NCBI GenBank assembly: GCA_018883865.1
Contig: JAHLFI010000097.1
Location: forward strand, 1 to 32,949
DNA length: 32,949 bases
Direction of reading: 5' to 3'
Origin: Candidatus Oceanisphaera merdipullorum
GTDB lineage: Bacteria > Pseudomonadota > Gammaproteobacteria > Enterobacterales > Aeromonadaceae
Below, piece after piece: positions 22,226 to 32,859 of the stretch. Position 1 is the stretch's first letter, and the number at the start of each line of letters is the position of its first letter. The notes under the pieces are model-generated. The model made no database searches and had not been told where the DNA came from. It was given only the letters and a program-made list of their open reading frames with translations. A program made the position numbers and the translations under genes.

Positions 22226-23116
22226 CTATTCTAAATGCCCAATAATCACATCCATCAGTTCATTGGTGATGTCGGTTTGGCGCACATAGTTTACCTCGCT
22301 TCTTACTTCTTCTAAGCGCTCGTCTACCGACTGCTCTGCTTGTTGCATCAGCGCCAAGCGCGCGGCATTTTCGGTCACCATGGCTTCGGCCGCGGCGCTA
22401 AAGAGGCTGGCAAATAAGTAATTGCGCAGCAGCGCAGACAATAAGGTGTGGGGCGCTAAGCTGTAATCTGGCAAGGATCTCGAGTCCCAGCGCTTGGGGC
22501 GCGCTAATAAGCTTGGATCGAGCGGCAATAAAAGCTGAATGTGTGGGTCGCGCACATGATGCTCGGCTCTTTGGGTGAAGGCCAAGCTGACAGCCGTGTT
22601 ATTGAGGGTGAAGTCATTTAAGCCCTGATGCTGACTAAAAGCTTCGATCTGCGTCACCAGCTCGGTCGCCAAGCGGCCTATGCCATCGGCTGAGGCTGGC
22701 GGCAGCAATACCACTTCTGGCGTTAACCCCCGCGCTAACAAGGCATCGCTCATTTGCGCGCCCACACAAAGCAAAGTTAGCGGGTGCTGTGGTTGAGCTG
22801 CATATTCAAATACTTGCTGCGCTAGCAGTTCATTATAGCTACCACACAATCCGTGATCCGAGCCAAATACCACCAGCAGCTGTTGGCTAATTTTCGACGT
22901 TTCTGTCTGTAAAAACCCAGGCTTTAAAGGGCCAGTGCGATAGGCGAAGGCGGCAAAGCCTTGCAGTAAGGTTTGCCGATATTCAAAGATGGCCTCTGCC
23001 GCTTGCTCGTAAGGGTTGGCATTAATCGCCGATAGCGTCTTCATGGTGTGCACAATGGAGCGAATGCTGGTGAGCGTAGCTTGTTGGCGGGTAAGAAACT
23101 CCAGCGTCTGCGCCAT
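22226..23116 (-). CDS. atpG: N-ATPase (alternate F1Fo) subunit gamma
   Basis: 296-residue gamma subunit of the second ATPase. The N-terminal rotor helix reads SIRSIVHTMKTLSAINANPYEQA, divergent from the housekeeping [16 protein letters not shown], but VFGSDHGLCGSYNELL and the C-terminal helix (AARLALMQQAEQSVDERLEEVRSEVNYVRQTDITNELMD) keep the family pattern. It is the last gene of the atpDCQRBEFAG cluster and overlaps the alpha stop by one base. No clear terminator follows, so some readthrough toward the alx leader, on the same strand, is possible. Confidence 0.93.
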   Translation of the reverse strand: MAQTLEFLTRQQATLTSIRSIVHTMKTLSAINANPYEQAAEAIFEYRQTLLQGFAAFAYRTGPLKPGFLQTETSKISQQLLVVFGSDHGLCGSYNELLAQQVFEYAAQPQHPLTLLCVGAQMSDALLARGLTPEVVLLPPASADGIGRLATELVTQIEAFSQHQGLNDFTLNNTAVSLAFTQRAEHHVRDPHIQLLLPLDPSLLARPKRWDSRSLPDYSLAPHTLLSALLRNYLFASLFSAAAEAMVTENAARLALMQQAEQSVDERLEEVRSEVNYVRQTDITNELMDVIIGHLE

Positions 23117-24693
23117 TATTCACCTCTATCGTTAATGGCGGCATTGTGAGCAGCGCTATTGTTAGCTATAGATGCGACTACCCTATGGGCCAACGCTATG
23201 ATGGCTTGCTGATGGGCATCGGTCAGCGCTTGCTGCTGTTCAAGATGCTGGACTATATCGGCCAAGGCGTGTGTTGCCGCCAAGCGTACTGCTTGCATGG
23301 CTTGGCTGGCCGCGGTTTCATCCAGCGCGTCAAATACCCCTGCCATGGCAGCAATCAACACAGTTAATTGCTCCAACACCGACTGTGGTTGCCGCTCCGC
23401 TTGGCGCAGCGCATTACGCACCGCTGCGCCTCGGGTTAAGCGTGCCTTAGTGGCGTCATCTAATCGAGTGCCAAAGCGGGCAAAGTCTTCCAACTCTTCA
23501 AACTGCGACAGCGTTACGCGCAAGTTACCGGCCACGCTTCTCAGTGCTGGCCCTTGGGCCTTGCCGCCTACTCGTGATACGGACAAGCCTAAGTCCACCG
23601 CCGGAAACTGATTTTTACGTACCAAGCGTGGCGACAGATAAATTTGGCCATCGGTAATGGAAATTAGATTGGTGGGAATATAGGCCGACAAGTTTTCAGC
23701 CTGAGTTTCTACCACCGGCAGTGCGGTAATAGAGCCACCGCCCGCCTCCTTAGTAAACTGCCCCGCGCGCTCTAGTAAACGGGCATGCACATAAAAGATA
23801 TCGCCGGGAAAGGCTTCACGACCCGGCGGGCGTTTCAGCAGTAACGATAACTCTCGATAAGCCCGCGCATGGTGAGTCATGTCATCGAAAATAATCAGCA
23901 CATCTGTGCCTTGAGCACAGAAATGCTCGGCCATGGACATGGCGGCATACGGCGCTATGTAGGCAAGCCCGGGCGCTTCTTCATCACCGGCGGTCATCAC
24001 TATGCTGCGGCTCAGCATGTTGCCTTCTTGCAGTACACGGATCACGCGTGCCACCGCATCGCCGCGCTGGCCTATCGCACAATAAATACACACCACCTTT
24101 GTATTGGCCTGATTGAGAATAGCGTCTACCGCCAGTGAGGTTTTGCCGGTTTGTCGGTCACCAATAATCAGCTGGCGCTGGCCTAGCCCTACCGGAATGG
24201 CCGCATCGATAGCGGTAAGCCCGGTAGCCAAGGGCCTAGCTATGGCCGAGCGGTTTAAAATGCCCGGTGCTGGTGCTTCAATGGGCTGTGTTATTGAGCA
24301 GCTAATGTTGCCTAAGCCATCTTTGGGGCGGCCCATGGCATCCACCACTCTGCCTAATAAGGCGCGGCCCACCGGCACACTCACTACCTTGCGGGTGCGG
24401 CGGACCGGCTCGCCTAAGCGGATTTTTTCGGACGGGCCTAATAAAATCACGCCTAAGCGATGGGGCTCTAAATCCAAGACTATGCCCAGCACGCCACACT
24501 CAAACACCAATAATTCATCGGCCAGTGCGCGCGCCAAGCCGGAGACGATGGCGATACCATCGGCCACTTCACTCACCTTGCCGACTTCGGTGATCACCGG
24601 CTCAGGCGTAGGTAACGTCGCTAACTTGGCGAGCCACTTGGCAAACTGTGCGTCGCTCGATGGCTGATGCAAAGCGTTAAGTTGATCATTCAT
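23116..24693 (-). CDS. atpA: N-ATPase subunit alpha
   Basis: 525 residues. Walker A is [17 protein letters not shown] near residue 180, with [66 protein letters not shown] and the signature [18 protein letters not shown]. It differs from the housekeeping alpha in the same window ([18 protein letters not shown]), consistent with the separate 'alternate F1F0' alpha lineage. It overlaps the b-subunit gene by 8 nt and gamma by 1 nt, indicating tight translational coupling. The C-terminal ~100 residues are Ala/Gln-rich and diverged. Confidence 0.95.
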   Translation of the reverse strand: MNDQLNALHQPSSDAQFAKWLAKLATLPTPEPVITEVGKVSEVADGIAIVSGLARALADELLVFECGVLGIVLDLEPHRLGVILLGPSEKIRLGEPVRRTRKVVSVPVGRALLGRVVDAMGRPKDGLGNISCSITQPIEAPAPGILNRSAIARPLATGLTAIDAAIPVGLGQRQLIIGDRQTGKTSLAVDAILNQANTKVVCIYCAIGQRGDAVARVIRVLQEGNMLSRSIVMTAGDEEAPGLAYIAPYAAMSMAEHFCAQGTDVLIIFDDMTHHARAYRELSLLLKRPPGREAFPGDIFYVHARLLERAGQFTKEAGGGSITALPVVETQAENLSAYIPTNLISITDGQIYLSPRLVRKNQFPAVDLGLSVSRVGGKAQGPALRSVAGNLRVTLSQFEELEDFARFGTRLDDATKARLTRGAAVRNALRQAERQPQSVLEQLTVLIAAMAGVFDALDETAASQAMQAVRLAATHALADIVQHLEQQQALTDAHQQAIIALAHRVVASIANNSAAHNAAINDRGE

Positions 24694-25438
24694 GGCGTGT
24701 AGTTAATTCATTATGCTGATTTAAGAGGACTGCCAACTCATCCGTATAGCTATCAATCGTCCACGCCACTTGCGCACCGCCCACCTGCAAGATTAAGCCG
24801 GGCGCTTGCTCGGCATTACTAATAAAGCTCAAGGTGAGTTGTGGCAGTAACTTGTTGATATAGGACCGCAGTTGCGCTTGCTCACCATCTGCCAAGGGTT
24901 CGCGGGTGCTAGCCACGGCGACGTCGGTGGCTCCGGCGGCTGCCATTAGCTCACCCGCCAATGGCGCCAGCCGTTTGCCCACATGGCGTACGATAGTGGC
25001 TTCTAAACTTTCATCGGCAAGATCATGCAAGGCCTTGCGGGTGAGCGTTAACAGCGCCTGCTCACCGTTGCGCTGCAGTTGTTGGTTAAACTTTTCCCGC
25101 TCGGCGCTTAAATGGCGCTGCCAATCGGCTTGTTCCTGCTCGAGTTTAGTGCGTGCCTCTCTCAATAAGGCATCTCTTTGTTGCTTGGTATCATTTAACG
25201 CCTCCGCAACCAAGCGCTCTTGGCGCTCATGCAGCTCTGCCTGCTGGGCTTTATAAAGCGCGGCCTCCGTCTGGGCTTGCTGCTTGGCAATGCCGGCCTG
25301 TGCCATGCGGGTAGCAATTTCGGTTTCTCGAGCATCTATGCCGTCGAGAATGGGACGATAGAGAAAGCGCTTTAACAGCCAGACCAGCAGTAAAAAATTC
25401 GCCATCTGCGCCAATACGGTAATCCAGTCAATGGACAT
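24686..25438 (-). CDS. atpF: N-ATPase subunit b with delta-like C-terminal extension
   Basis: 250 residues, about 95 longer than the housekeeping b. An N-terminal membrane helix ([18 protein letters not shown]) is followed by the usual hinge ([20 protein letters not shown]) and a long Gln/Ala/Glu coiled coil. The last ~75 residues read like the C-terminus of delta/[24 protein letters not shown], then [20 protein letters not shown], against the window's own delta with [18 protein letters not shown] and [20 protein letters not shown]. This cluster has no separate delta gene, so the fused tail probably replaces it. That interpretation is inference from visible similarity. Confidence 0.92.
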   Translation of the reverse strand: MSIDWITVLAQMANFLLLVWLLKRFLYRPILDGIDARETEIATRMAQAGIAKQQAQTEAALYKAQQAELHERQERLVAEALNDTKQQRDALLREARTKLEQEQADWQRHLSAEREKFNQQLQRNGEQALLTLTRKALHDLADESLEATIVRHVGKRLAPLAGELMAAAGATDVAVASTREPLADGEQAQLRSYINKLLPQLTLSFISNAEQAPGLILQVGGAQVAWTIDSYTDELAVLLNQHNELTTRHE

Positions 25439-25462
25439 GCTTTAGCCTTATTAATGAAATAA

Positions 25463-25747
25463 TTAACCGCCTGTGGTGGCGCGTACCGCTTCCCAGAACG
25501 GGTTGGCGAAAATCAAGATCATGGCCACAACGAAGCAGTAGATAGACGTAGACTCAATCATCGCCAAGCTCACAAATAAGGTGCGCGATAAGGTAGGCGC
25601 CGCATCGGGTTGCTGGGCGATGGCCGAAATGGCGGCGGCGGCCGCTCGCCCTTCACCTAATGCCGGGCCAATGGAACCGATGGCCACGGTAATACCGGCG
25701 GTAAAGATAGAGACACAGGCAATAGCAACAATAGCGATATCAGTCAT
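25463..25747 (-). CDS. atpE: N-ATPase subunit c
   Basis: 94-residue two-helix proteolipid. Ion-site residues are E32 (GPALGEGRAAAAA) in helix 1 and E65-S66 (LAMIESTSIY) in helix 2. Two facing carboxylates are the hallmark of N-ATPase c subunits; E65, S66 and residue 32 are at the positions that bind Na+ in Ilyobacter-type rings, where residue 32 is Gln. Whether such rings carry Na+ or H+ has been debated, and sequence alone does not settle it. The conserved loop is AIAQQPDAAPTLSRTLF. It overlaps subunit a by 4 nt. Confidence 0.95.
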   Translation of the reverse strand: MTDIAIVAIACVSIFTAGITVAIGSIGPALGEGRAAAAAISAIAQQPDAAPTLSRTLFVSLAMIESTSIYCFVVAMILIFANPFWEAVRATTGG

Positions 25748-26418
25748 GAGGGATCCTCTTGGTTAGTAGCGGACGAAATATAAACGGTGGCCAAAATGGC
25801 AAAAATATACGCCTGAATTAGGCCGGTTAATAAGCCCAACATATCCATCAATACCGGAAAGAAGAATGGTGCCACGCTGAGCAAGATGCCCGCGATCACG
25901 GCGCCACTCATCACATTGCCATAGAGGCGCACCGCCAGTGAAATACCTCGAGAAAACTCACCGATAATATTAAAGGGCAGCATTATGATGGAGGGTTGGA
26001 TAAAGGTGTTGAGATAGTGTTTTGGGCCATTGCTGGCAATGCTAAACAGCGGCACGGCCATTAGCACCGACAGGGATAACGCCATAGTGGTGGATAATGA
26101 CGAAGTTGGCGGCTTAAAACTGGGTATTACTGTCAGTAAATTAGACACAGCGATAAATAAAAATAAGCTACCGGCAAAATACAACACATGGCGTGCCGAC
26201 TTTACGCTGATTTCTTCAATCTGCCCCTGAATGGTCTTAACGATCACTTCCAGCAAAGTGCGCCAGCGATTGGGCGGCACATCGGGGCGCAGGTTGTGGG
26301 TCACTAACCAAGAAGTAAACACTAACACCGCCATCACCAACCAAGTATTGACGATAGTGGCGTTCACCGGCCAGCTGCCTAAGGTGAACACTATGGTTTC
26401 ATCCGGAGTCATCTGCAT
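25744..26418 (-). CDS. atpB: N-ATPase subunit a
   Basis: 224-residue Fo subunit with about five or six helices, shorter than the housekeeping a (259). The essential Arg is R164 in SLAVRLYGNMVSGAVIAG. PPNRWRTLLEVIVKTIQGQIEEI and LMDMLGLLTGLIQAYIFAILATVYISSA are typical of the N-ATPase branch. The ATG at 26418 is used; a second ATG two codons later is possible. It follows atpR by 37 nt and overlaps atpE by 4 nt. Confidence 0.94.
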   Translation of the reverse strand: MQMTPDETIVFTLGSWPVNATIVNTWLVMAVLVFTSWLVTHNLRPDVPPNRWRTLLEVIVKTIQGQIEEISVKSARHVLYFAGSLFLFIAVSNLLTVIPSFKPPTSSLSTTMALSLSVLMAVPLFSIASNGPKHYLNTFIQPSIIMLPFNIIGEFSRGISLAVRLYGNVMSGAVIAGILLSVAPFFFPVLMDMLGLLTGLIQAYIFAILATVYISSATNQEDPS

Positions 26419-26455
26419 AAGCGTATCCTGTGCATCAATCTATCATTCCTTAGTG

Positions 26456-26752
26456 TTAAACAGTCGCCGTCATGGCGCGTCGAGCACGGCGTATCACTTG
26501 CCAGCGCACCACAAAAAAGGCCAATACATAACCCATCAGTGGCCACAAGCTGGCGCTTAATGCCGCCAGCGCAAAACCTATGCCCAGTAATAGCGCCATA
26601 CGCAGCAGAAAGCTCACCAACAAGGTGCCAGCCTGGTGTTGAGCGCCCAGCGCGCGCCGTATGCCCACGCTTAGTCCCCAAAAAAATAGGCCACTTATGC
26701 CCAAACCCAGCAGCATTCCTAAGAGCAGTGCGGGCCAATCAAGGGTGCTCAT
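26456..26752 (-). CDS. atpR: N-ATPase accessory protein AtpR
   Basis: 98-residue membrane protein with three hydrophobic segments (LDWPALLLGMLLGLGISGLFFWGL; LVSFLLRMALLLGIGFALAAL; LWPLMGYVLAFFVVRW). AtpR occurs only in N-ATPase operons; its membrane Arg residues (here R51 in LLRMALL) have been proposed to contact the c-ring carboxylates and aid Fo assembly. Its position between atpQ and atpB matches the standard atpDCQRBEFAG order. It overlaps atpQ by 4 nt. Highly Leu-rich, as usual for the family. Confidence 0.88.
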   Translation of the reverse strand: MSTLDWPALLLGMLLGLGISGLFFWGLSVGIRRALGAQHQAGTLLVSFLLRMALLLGIGFALAALSASLWPLMGYVLAFFVVRWQVIRRARRAMTATV

Positions 26753-27074
26753 GGCGGGTCCTTATATTGGTTATGGTCTTCTTTATTAATCCAGCTCCAG
26801 GCGATTATGATACCGATCACTAGCCCGCCTAAGATCAACGCCATCGGCCAAGAGAAAGACTGCGGCGCTACCTTATCCAGCCACATGCCTAAGAAGGCAC
26901 CGCCCACTGTGGGCACGGCAACCGACCAGCCGATAATGCCGAAGCTGCCAAAACCGCGTAATGGGCTTAAGTGCTTAGTGCTGCGTGCCTGCTTGATGCG
27001 CTGAGCGCTGCGGCGCATGGCTTCGGCGGCTTTATCGGGTTCTTTTTTAGCTTGGTTCATCATAGATGGCTTTT

Positions 27075-27078
<4 letters not shown>
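26749..27078 (-). CDS. atpQ: N-ATPase accessory protein AtpQ (AtpI-like)
   Basis: 109 residues: a charged N-terminal ~45 residues (KKEPDKAAEAMRRSAQRIKQ) followed by two helices, FGIIGWSVAVPTVGGAFLGMWLD and WPMALILGGLVIGIIIAWSWI, the pattern of the 'ATPase gene 1' AtpI/AtpQ family suggested to help Mg2+/Ca2+ handling or c-ring assembly. Its location after epsilon and before atpR is diagnostic of N-ATPase clusters. Both ends overlap their neighbours by 4 nt. Confidence 0.88.
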
Positions 27079-28957
<1,879 letters not shown>

Positions 28958-28959
28958 CT

Positions 28960-28972
28960 AACCAAATTGGTT
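28960..28972. promoter_or_regulatory. Inverted repeat in the N-ATPase leader (possible operator)
   Basis: AACCAA-A-TTGGTT is a perfect 6-bp inverted repeat with a one-base spacer, about 24 bp upstream of the N-ATPase atpD start and just downstream of a candidate -10 (TATACT, minus 29004-28999). Its position would suit repressor binding; no regulator is identified. Confidence 0.4.
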
Positions 28973-28998
28973 GGATTAAACATCAGATTAAGTCTGCC

Positions 28999-29004
28999 AG
29001 TATA
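28999..29004 (-). promoter_or_regulatory. Candidate -10 of the N-ATPase operon
   Basis: TATACT on the minus strand, about 63 bp before the atpD ATG. No good -35 is present at normal spacing (TTAAGC at 15 bp is the closest), and the short inverted repeat AGCCT/AGGCT (29004-29022) covers the upstream side, which suggests dependence on an activator. Weak evidence. Confidence 0.3.
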
Positions 29005-29138
29005 GCCTAAATAAATCAGGCTTAATTTACGCTAGATCACGGAAAAACTAGTAAGAGGCACATGGCTTTAGCCGAATTATAAATATAACAGCTAAAATCC
29101 ACCCTAGTTATTGTCGGTTTTTAATCTTTCGCTGAATG

Positions 29139-30044
29139 TTAATAATGGTCGTTTTTATTGCGAATCATTAACCAAGCAACAATCGCAAAAAATAATAATG
29201 CTAGCGCCAGCAGCTGATGATAAAGATTAGCATCAGTTACCGGTTTTGAGATGTTGGTGTCAGAAATTAACAATAGTTGCAATTTACTTTTTTCTCCATT
29301 GATGAGTAAATGCTGACGAGTAAAAAAGTGTTTTTCAATTTTACCTTCAGTCAAATTACTGGCTATGATCCTATCAAAAACAGATACTGCAATGTCGATG
29401 TCACTAAAAGTAGGCCCTACTGGACTACCCTCTAACAAGAGGGTCAGACTTTTATCTTTAGTGTCTTTACCAAGTAAATTTAGCAATGTTAGATTGTCAT
29501 TTAGTATTATGCCACCTAATAAACTACCCGTTACCATTCCAGATTCGTTAGATAAAATGGGATAGCGTTGAATAAGGGTAATTAATGATGCAGGAGTAGA
29601 CGTTAGCTCTATGCTTGACCATTTAGTGAAGTAAGGTATATCCATAATAATGGAATTTATATTGTCACCTAATAAATAAAGAGGTGAATTTAAATTAGTC
29701 CAGTATTGCTCTTTACGTGTTAATAGTAATAAGTCTAAATATTCTCCATATTTATGCTTCAGTGTGTCTTGCAATATTTCTTTGGCTGCGTGTCTATCAC
29801 CATGTGTTAATGCTTCTGTTAATTTAGAGTTTTCTGCCGTATTAGTTAGCAAGTTATCTAAGCCAGAAAGATAATTATCTAAACGACTTTGAGCCATGTC
29901 TTGAGCTTCCTGCATTTGATAGTTAATGCTGTTATAGGAATTTTTTGTTGCACTTTTCCATGCTAATACTAAAAATAATATTGTTAGTAAAAATAATATT
30001 ATTAATAAGTATTTAAAATGCCCTTTCTGGGACATTCTATTCAT
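29139..30044 (-). CDS. LuxQ-like membrane protein: periplasmic LuxP-binding domain without a kinase
   Basis: 301 residues from ATG 30044 (ATG 30062 and 30035 are alternatives; none has a strong ribosome site). One helix near the N-terminus (YLLIILFLLTILFLVLAW) leads into a ~245-residue periplasmic domain resembling that of LuxQ: QRYPILSNESGMVTGSLLGG matches LuxQ's RRVPILDPSTGEVLGF segment, followed by a similar NDNLTLLNLL stretch. A second helix (QLLALALLFFAIVAWLMI) follows, and the protein stops 7 residues later. LuxQ in Vibrio continues for over 500 residues with PAS, His-kinase and receiver domains; none is present here or in the next 200 bp. It overlaps luxP by 8 nt. It may be a truncated gene or an anchor-only subunit. 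Confidence 0.8.
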   Translation of the reverse strand: MNRMSQKGHFKYLLIILFLLTILFLVLAWKSATKNSYNSINYQMQEAQDMAQSRLDNYLSGLDNLLTNTAENSKLTEALTHGDRHAAKEILQDTLKHKYGEYLDLLLLTRKEQYWTNLNSPLYLLGDNINSIIMDIPYFTKWSSIELTSTPASLITLIQRYPILSNESGMVTGSLLGGIILNDNLTLLNLLGKDTKDKSLTLLLEGSPVGPTFSDIDIAVSVFDRIIASNLTEGKIEKHFFTRQHLLINGEKSKLQLLLISDTNISKPVTDANLYHQLLALALLFFAIVAWLMIRNKNDHY

Positions 30045-31140
30045 TTGAGTAGCGGAAAGCATAATCTTTCAGGCGCTCCAGTTCAGCTTTTGAAGTATTC
30101 TGGTCAATGACCATAAAATCGCCACTGTAAATTTGTGGTACCAAGTGTTTCTTGCCTATTTGATCAAGGCGAATGGCTTCGGCTATTGCTACGCCATTAT
30201 CATCATTCATACGCATTACGGTAAGGTTTAATAACCCAGATTCTATGGCTTCCAATTCAGCACTACCACCGCCCCAGCCATTAAGAATAACTTTATGTTC
30301 TTTGTTTAATTTTTTTAATGCTTGTGCAGCACCTAACGCTATATCTGTGGTGCATGCATAAATAAGATTTATATTAGGCTTGTCTCGCAAAGATTGTATT
30401 ACAGCTTGCTTCGCTTTCTCTTGATCTACATCAGTATAAAATGCTTGGCGTAGCTTGATGTTAGGTTCATTAATATTTAACTGAATAAACTCGTCTCCTC
30501 GAGCTTGGCTGATATAACCACGAGTGCCGTATAGCATTAAATAATTAGCCTGACTATTAGTCAGCTTTTTTATTCTTTCATTTAATAAATGAGTGCCAAC
30601 TCTGTGATCAAAACCTACATACAGAAAAGGTGGTCTTTTTTTTAAGCTTTTTAGTGGTGTAGTAATGTTCATTAAAATTATTTTTGGTCGATCACGTGTC
30701 ATTAGCTTATCAAGCAAGACTGTCTGGCGTGGTGAATTCAGTGTTAAAACTAAATAGTCAGGGTCACTTAACAAAGCTTCAGCCAATTGTTGCTCTTGCT
30801 CTCTGTCAGTCGTTGAGGGTAAAGATGGATAGTTTTGTAAACTAAATGGTACCCCTAACTCGACTAATCTTTTGCCTAAGCTTGTTTGGTTACGCGACCA
30901 ATAATCTGAAACCTGCTGATCAGGCGTGAGCATGACAATACGCACAGTGTTCGTTAAGGGCTGTGGTAGCGGGACTGCAGGCTTGCGCACCTTACTCTCA
31001 AAACGTTGCACTAGCGGCTTCTGCTCAGGAAAAAGTGCGAGATAATCTTGTAGCGACCAATACTCTAAATTTCTTGCCTGTAGCGTGCTGGGCAGCAGCA
31101 AGATACACAGCAAAGCTAGCTGCAGGTTTTTAGTGAACAT
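30037..31140 (-). CDS. luxP: LuxP, periplasmic autoinducer-2 binding protein
   Basis: 367 residues (Vibrio harveyi LuxP 365). A signal peptide covers residues ~1-22 (LQLALLCILLLPSTLQA). Two type I periplasmic-binding lobes follow. Similarity to LuxP runs end to end: QQVSDYW, ITTP..PFLYVGFDH, IYACTTDIALGA, NGWGGGSAELEAI, LTVMRMNDD, IYSGDF and a closing AFRYSNE. Residues at the positions that bind AI-2 borate in V. harveyi are all kept: Q76, S78, W81, N158, R214, T265, D266, W289 and R310. It should therefore bind S-THMF-borate. It is AT-rich relative to the flanking genes, overlaps the luxQ-like gene and is divergent from paeA. Confidence 0.93.
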   Translation of the reverse strand: MFTKNLQLALLCILLLPSTLQARNLEYWSLQDYLALFPEQKPLVQRFESKVRKPAVPLPQPLTNTVRIVMLTPDQQVSDYWSRNQTSLGKRLVELGVPFSLQNYPSLPSTTDREQEQQLAEALLSDPDYLVLTLNSPRQTVLLDKLMTRDRPKIILMNITTPLKSLKKRPPFLYVGFDHRVGTHLLNERIKKLTNSQANYLMLYGTRGYISQARGDEFIQLNINEPNIKLRQAFYTDVDQEKAKQAVIQSLRDKPNINLIYACTTDIALGAAQALKKLNKEHKVILNGWGGGSAELEAIESGLLNLTVMRMNDDNGVAIAEAIRLDQIGKKHLVPQIYSGDFMVIDQNTSKAELERLKDYAFRYSNE

Positions 31141-31372
31141 ACTTAATTATCCAGTTATTCGTAATGCAGTAAAAGCTGCTCCAAAATCAAATGATCCTAT
31201 ATCTATCCCGATCTGCATAGTGATAACTTTTGTAATTTTTCTAAATTTTTTATTAATGAGGTCAGCCATGCAATGAAACAAGTATTTAGCTACTGTGAAA
31301 TAGCCTACATAATGATACCTTGAACTGCTTGTATGACAGGCATTTTCTTTACTCTTATCGGTGTATCTTGCT

Positions 31373-32689
31373 ATGACTCTTTTTGAGAACCTCCTGGTCT
31401 TAGTGCTACTCGTCGCGATTAGCTCCTTCTTTTCCGTATCAGAAATTTCACTGGCCGCATCACGTAAGATTAAACTGCGGATGATGGCCAGCGATGGCGA
31501 TCTTAATGCCCCCAAAGTACTCTTGCTACAAGAGCAGCCGGGTAACTTCTTTACCGTGGTTCAAATCGGGCTAAATGCGGTGGCGATTTTGGGCGGCATT
31601 TTAGGTGAAGCGGCGTTTACGCCTTTTATAACCGACTTTTTGAAGACTTTTTTCGTTGGCGCTTGGATTGAGAAGACCGGCTTCTTTATGTCGTTTTTCG
31701 TGGTTACCTCGCTGTTTATCTTGTTTGCCGACTTGATACCGAAACGCTTGGCCATGATAGCGCCAGAGCGTATTGCGGTTTCCGTGGTGCGACCCATGGC
31801 TATCTTCTTGATGGCGCTCAGACCCTTAGTCTGGTTCTTCAATGGTTTGGCCAACCTCTTCTTCCGCCTGTTTAATGTGCCTACCATGCGCAAGGATGAA
31901 ATCACTCCAGAGGACATTATTGCCATGATGGATGCGGGCGCTCAGGCCGGTGTGCTGCAAGAACAAGAACACCATCTGATTGAAAACGTGTTTGATATGG
32001 AATCGCGTACTGTGACTTCTGCTATGACCGGCCGCGAGAGCCTAATTTATTTCACGCTAGCCGAAAGCCAAGACAGCATTAAAGATAAGATTGCCGAACA
32101 CCCGCACGCCAAGTTTCTGGTTTGTGAAGATAGCTTAGATAAAGTCATCGGCTATGTGGACTCGCGCGACATACTGATGCAGGTGTTACACGAACAACCT
32201 CTCTCACTAAAAAAAGAAGGCATCATACGTACGCCGCTGATCATTCCTGATACCTTATCTATGTATGAAGTATTGGCGCACTTTAAGACTGCCGGCGAAG
32301 ACTTCGCCATCATAATGAATGAATACGCCATGGTCGTGGGCATCATTACCTTAAAAGACGTAATGAGCATAGTGATGGGTGAGCTGGTGCAGTCTCAGGA
32401 AGATCATATAGTAGAGCGTGATGCTAACTCTTGGTTAGTAGAGGGTTCGACGCCACTCGAAGACGTGATGCGAGTATTAGATATAGATGAGTTCCCCAAT
32501 GATGAGAACTACGAAACTATTGCCGGCTTCATGATGTATATGTTGCGCAAGATCCCTAAGCGCACCGACTTCGTGTTGCATGCTGGCTTTAAGTTTGAGG
32601 TGGTCGATATCGATAACTACAAGATTGACCAGTTATTAGTGACGCGTATTGGAGCGCCCGAGCTGCCATTAGAAGAGAAAACGGTCTAA
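31373..32689 (+). CDS. paeA: CNNM/CorC-family membrane protein, polyamine exporter PaeA (YtfL)
   Basis: 438 residues from ATG 31373 (GTG 31361 is the other start; E. coli YtfL starts at the equivalent of the ATG). The N-terminal CNNM/DUF21 membrane domain has VAISSFFSVSEISLAASRKIKL and FFTVVQIGLNAVAILGG. A pair of CBS domains follows (AMTGRESLIYF; DKVIGYVDSRDILMQ; GEDFAIIMNEYAMVVGIITLKDVM), then a C-terminal CorC_HlyC domain (DEFPNDENYETIAGFMMYMLRKIPKRTD, FEVVDIDNYKIDQLLVTRI). The E. coli/Salmonella homologue PaeA exports cadaverine and putrescine. It is divergent from luxP, with 232 bp between the two starts, and immediately upstream of an rRNA operon. Confidence 0.92.
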   Translation: MTLFENLLVLVLLVAISSFFSVSEISLAASRKIKLRMMASDGDLNAPKVLLLQEQPGNFFTVVQIGLNAVAILGGILGEAAFTPFITDFLKTFFVGAWIEKTGFFMSFFVVTSLFILFADLIPKRLAMIAPERIAVSVVRPMAIFLMALRPLVWFFNGLANLFFRLFNVPTMRKDEITPEDIIAMMDAGAQAGVLQEQEHHLIENVFDMESRTVTSAMTGRESLIYFTLAESQDSIKDKIAEHPHAKFLVCEDSLDKVIGYVDSRDILMQVLHEQPLSLKKEGIIRTPLIIPDTLSMYEVLAHFKTAGEDFAIIMNEYAMVVGIITLKDVMSIVMGELVQSQEDHIVERDANSWLVEGSTPLEDVMRVLDIDEFPNDENYETIAGFMMYMLRKIPKRTDFVLHAGFKFEVVDIDNYKIDQLLVTRIGAPELPLEEKTV

Positions 32690-32754
32690 AAACCAACGTT
32701 GTGCGGTAATTTTATGCGAACGATATTAAAATGACATATTTCGTCAAAAATCCC

Positions 32755-32782
32755 TTGCGCTAAAACGAGAGCTCCCTATAAT
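32755..32782 (+). promoter_or_regulatory. rRNA operon promoter P1
   Basis: The -35 TTGCGC (32755-32760) and perfect -10 TATAAT (32777-32782) are 16 bp apart. A GC-rich discriminator follows, and the downstream ACCACTGACACGG is almost identical to E. coli rrn P1 starts, indicating ppGpp/NTP control. An AT-rich UP-like stretch lies at 32720-32750. Confidence 0.9.
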
Positions 32783-32859
32783 GCGCACCACTGACACGGG
32801 GCAAGGCGCTCACGGTCACAAGAGTTTGAATCAACGGTAATTAAGTTTGAAACAAACAC

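Noticed and set aside
24113..24667. 184-codon open frame on the plus strand
   Set aside because: It is antisense to the N-ATPase alpha gene, whose motifs are intact, and its product is low-complexity with no recognisable domain.
31147..31515. 122-codon minus-strand frame between luxP and paeA
   Set aside because: Overlaps the start of paeA in antisense and shows no family pattern. The luxP-paeA gap appears to be promoter space.
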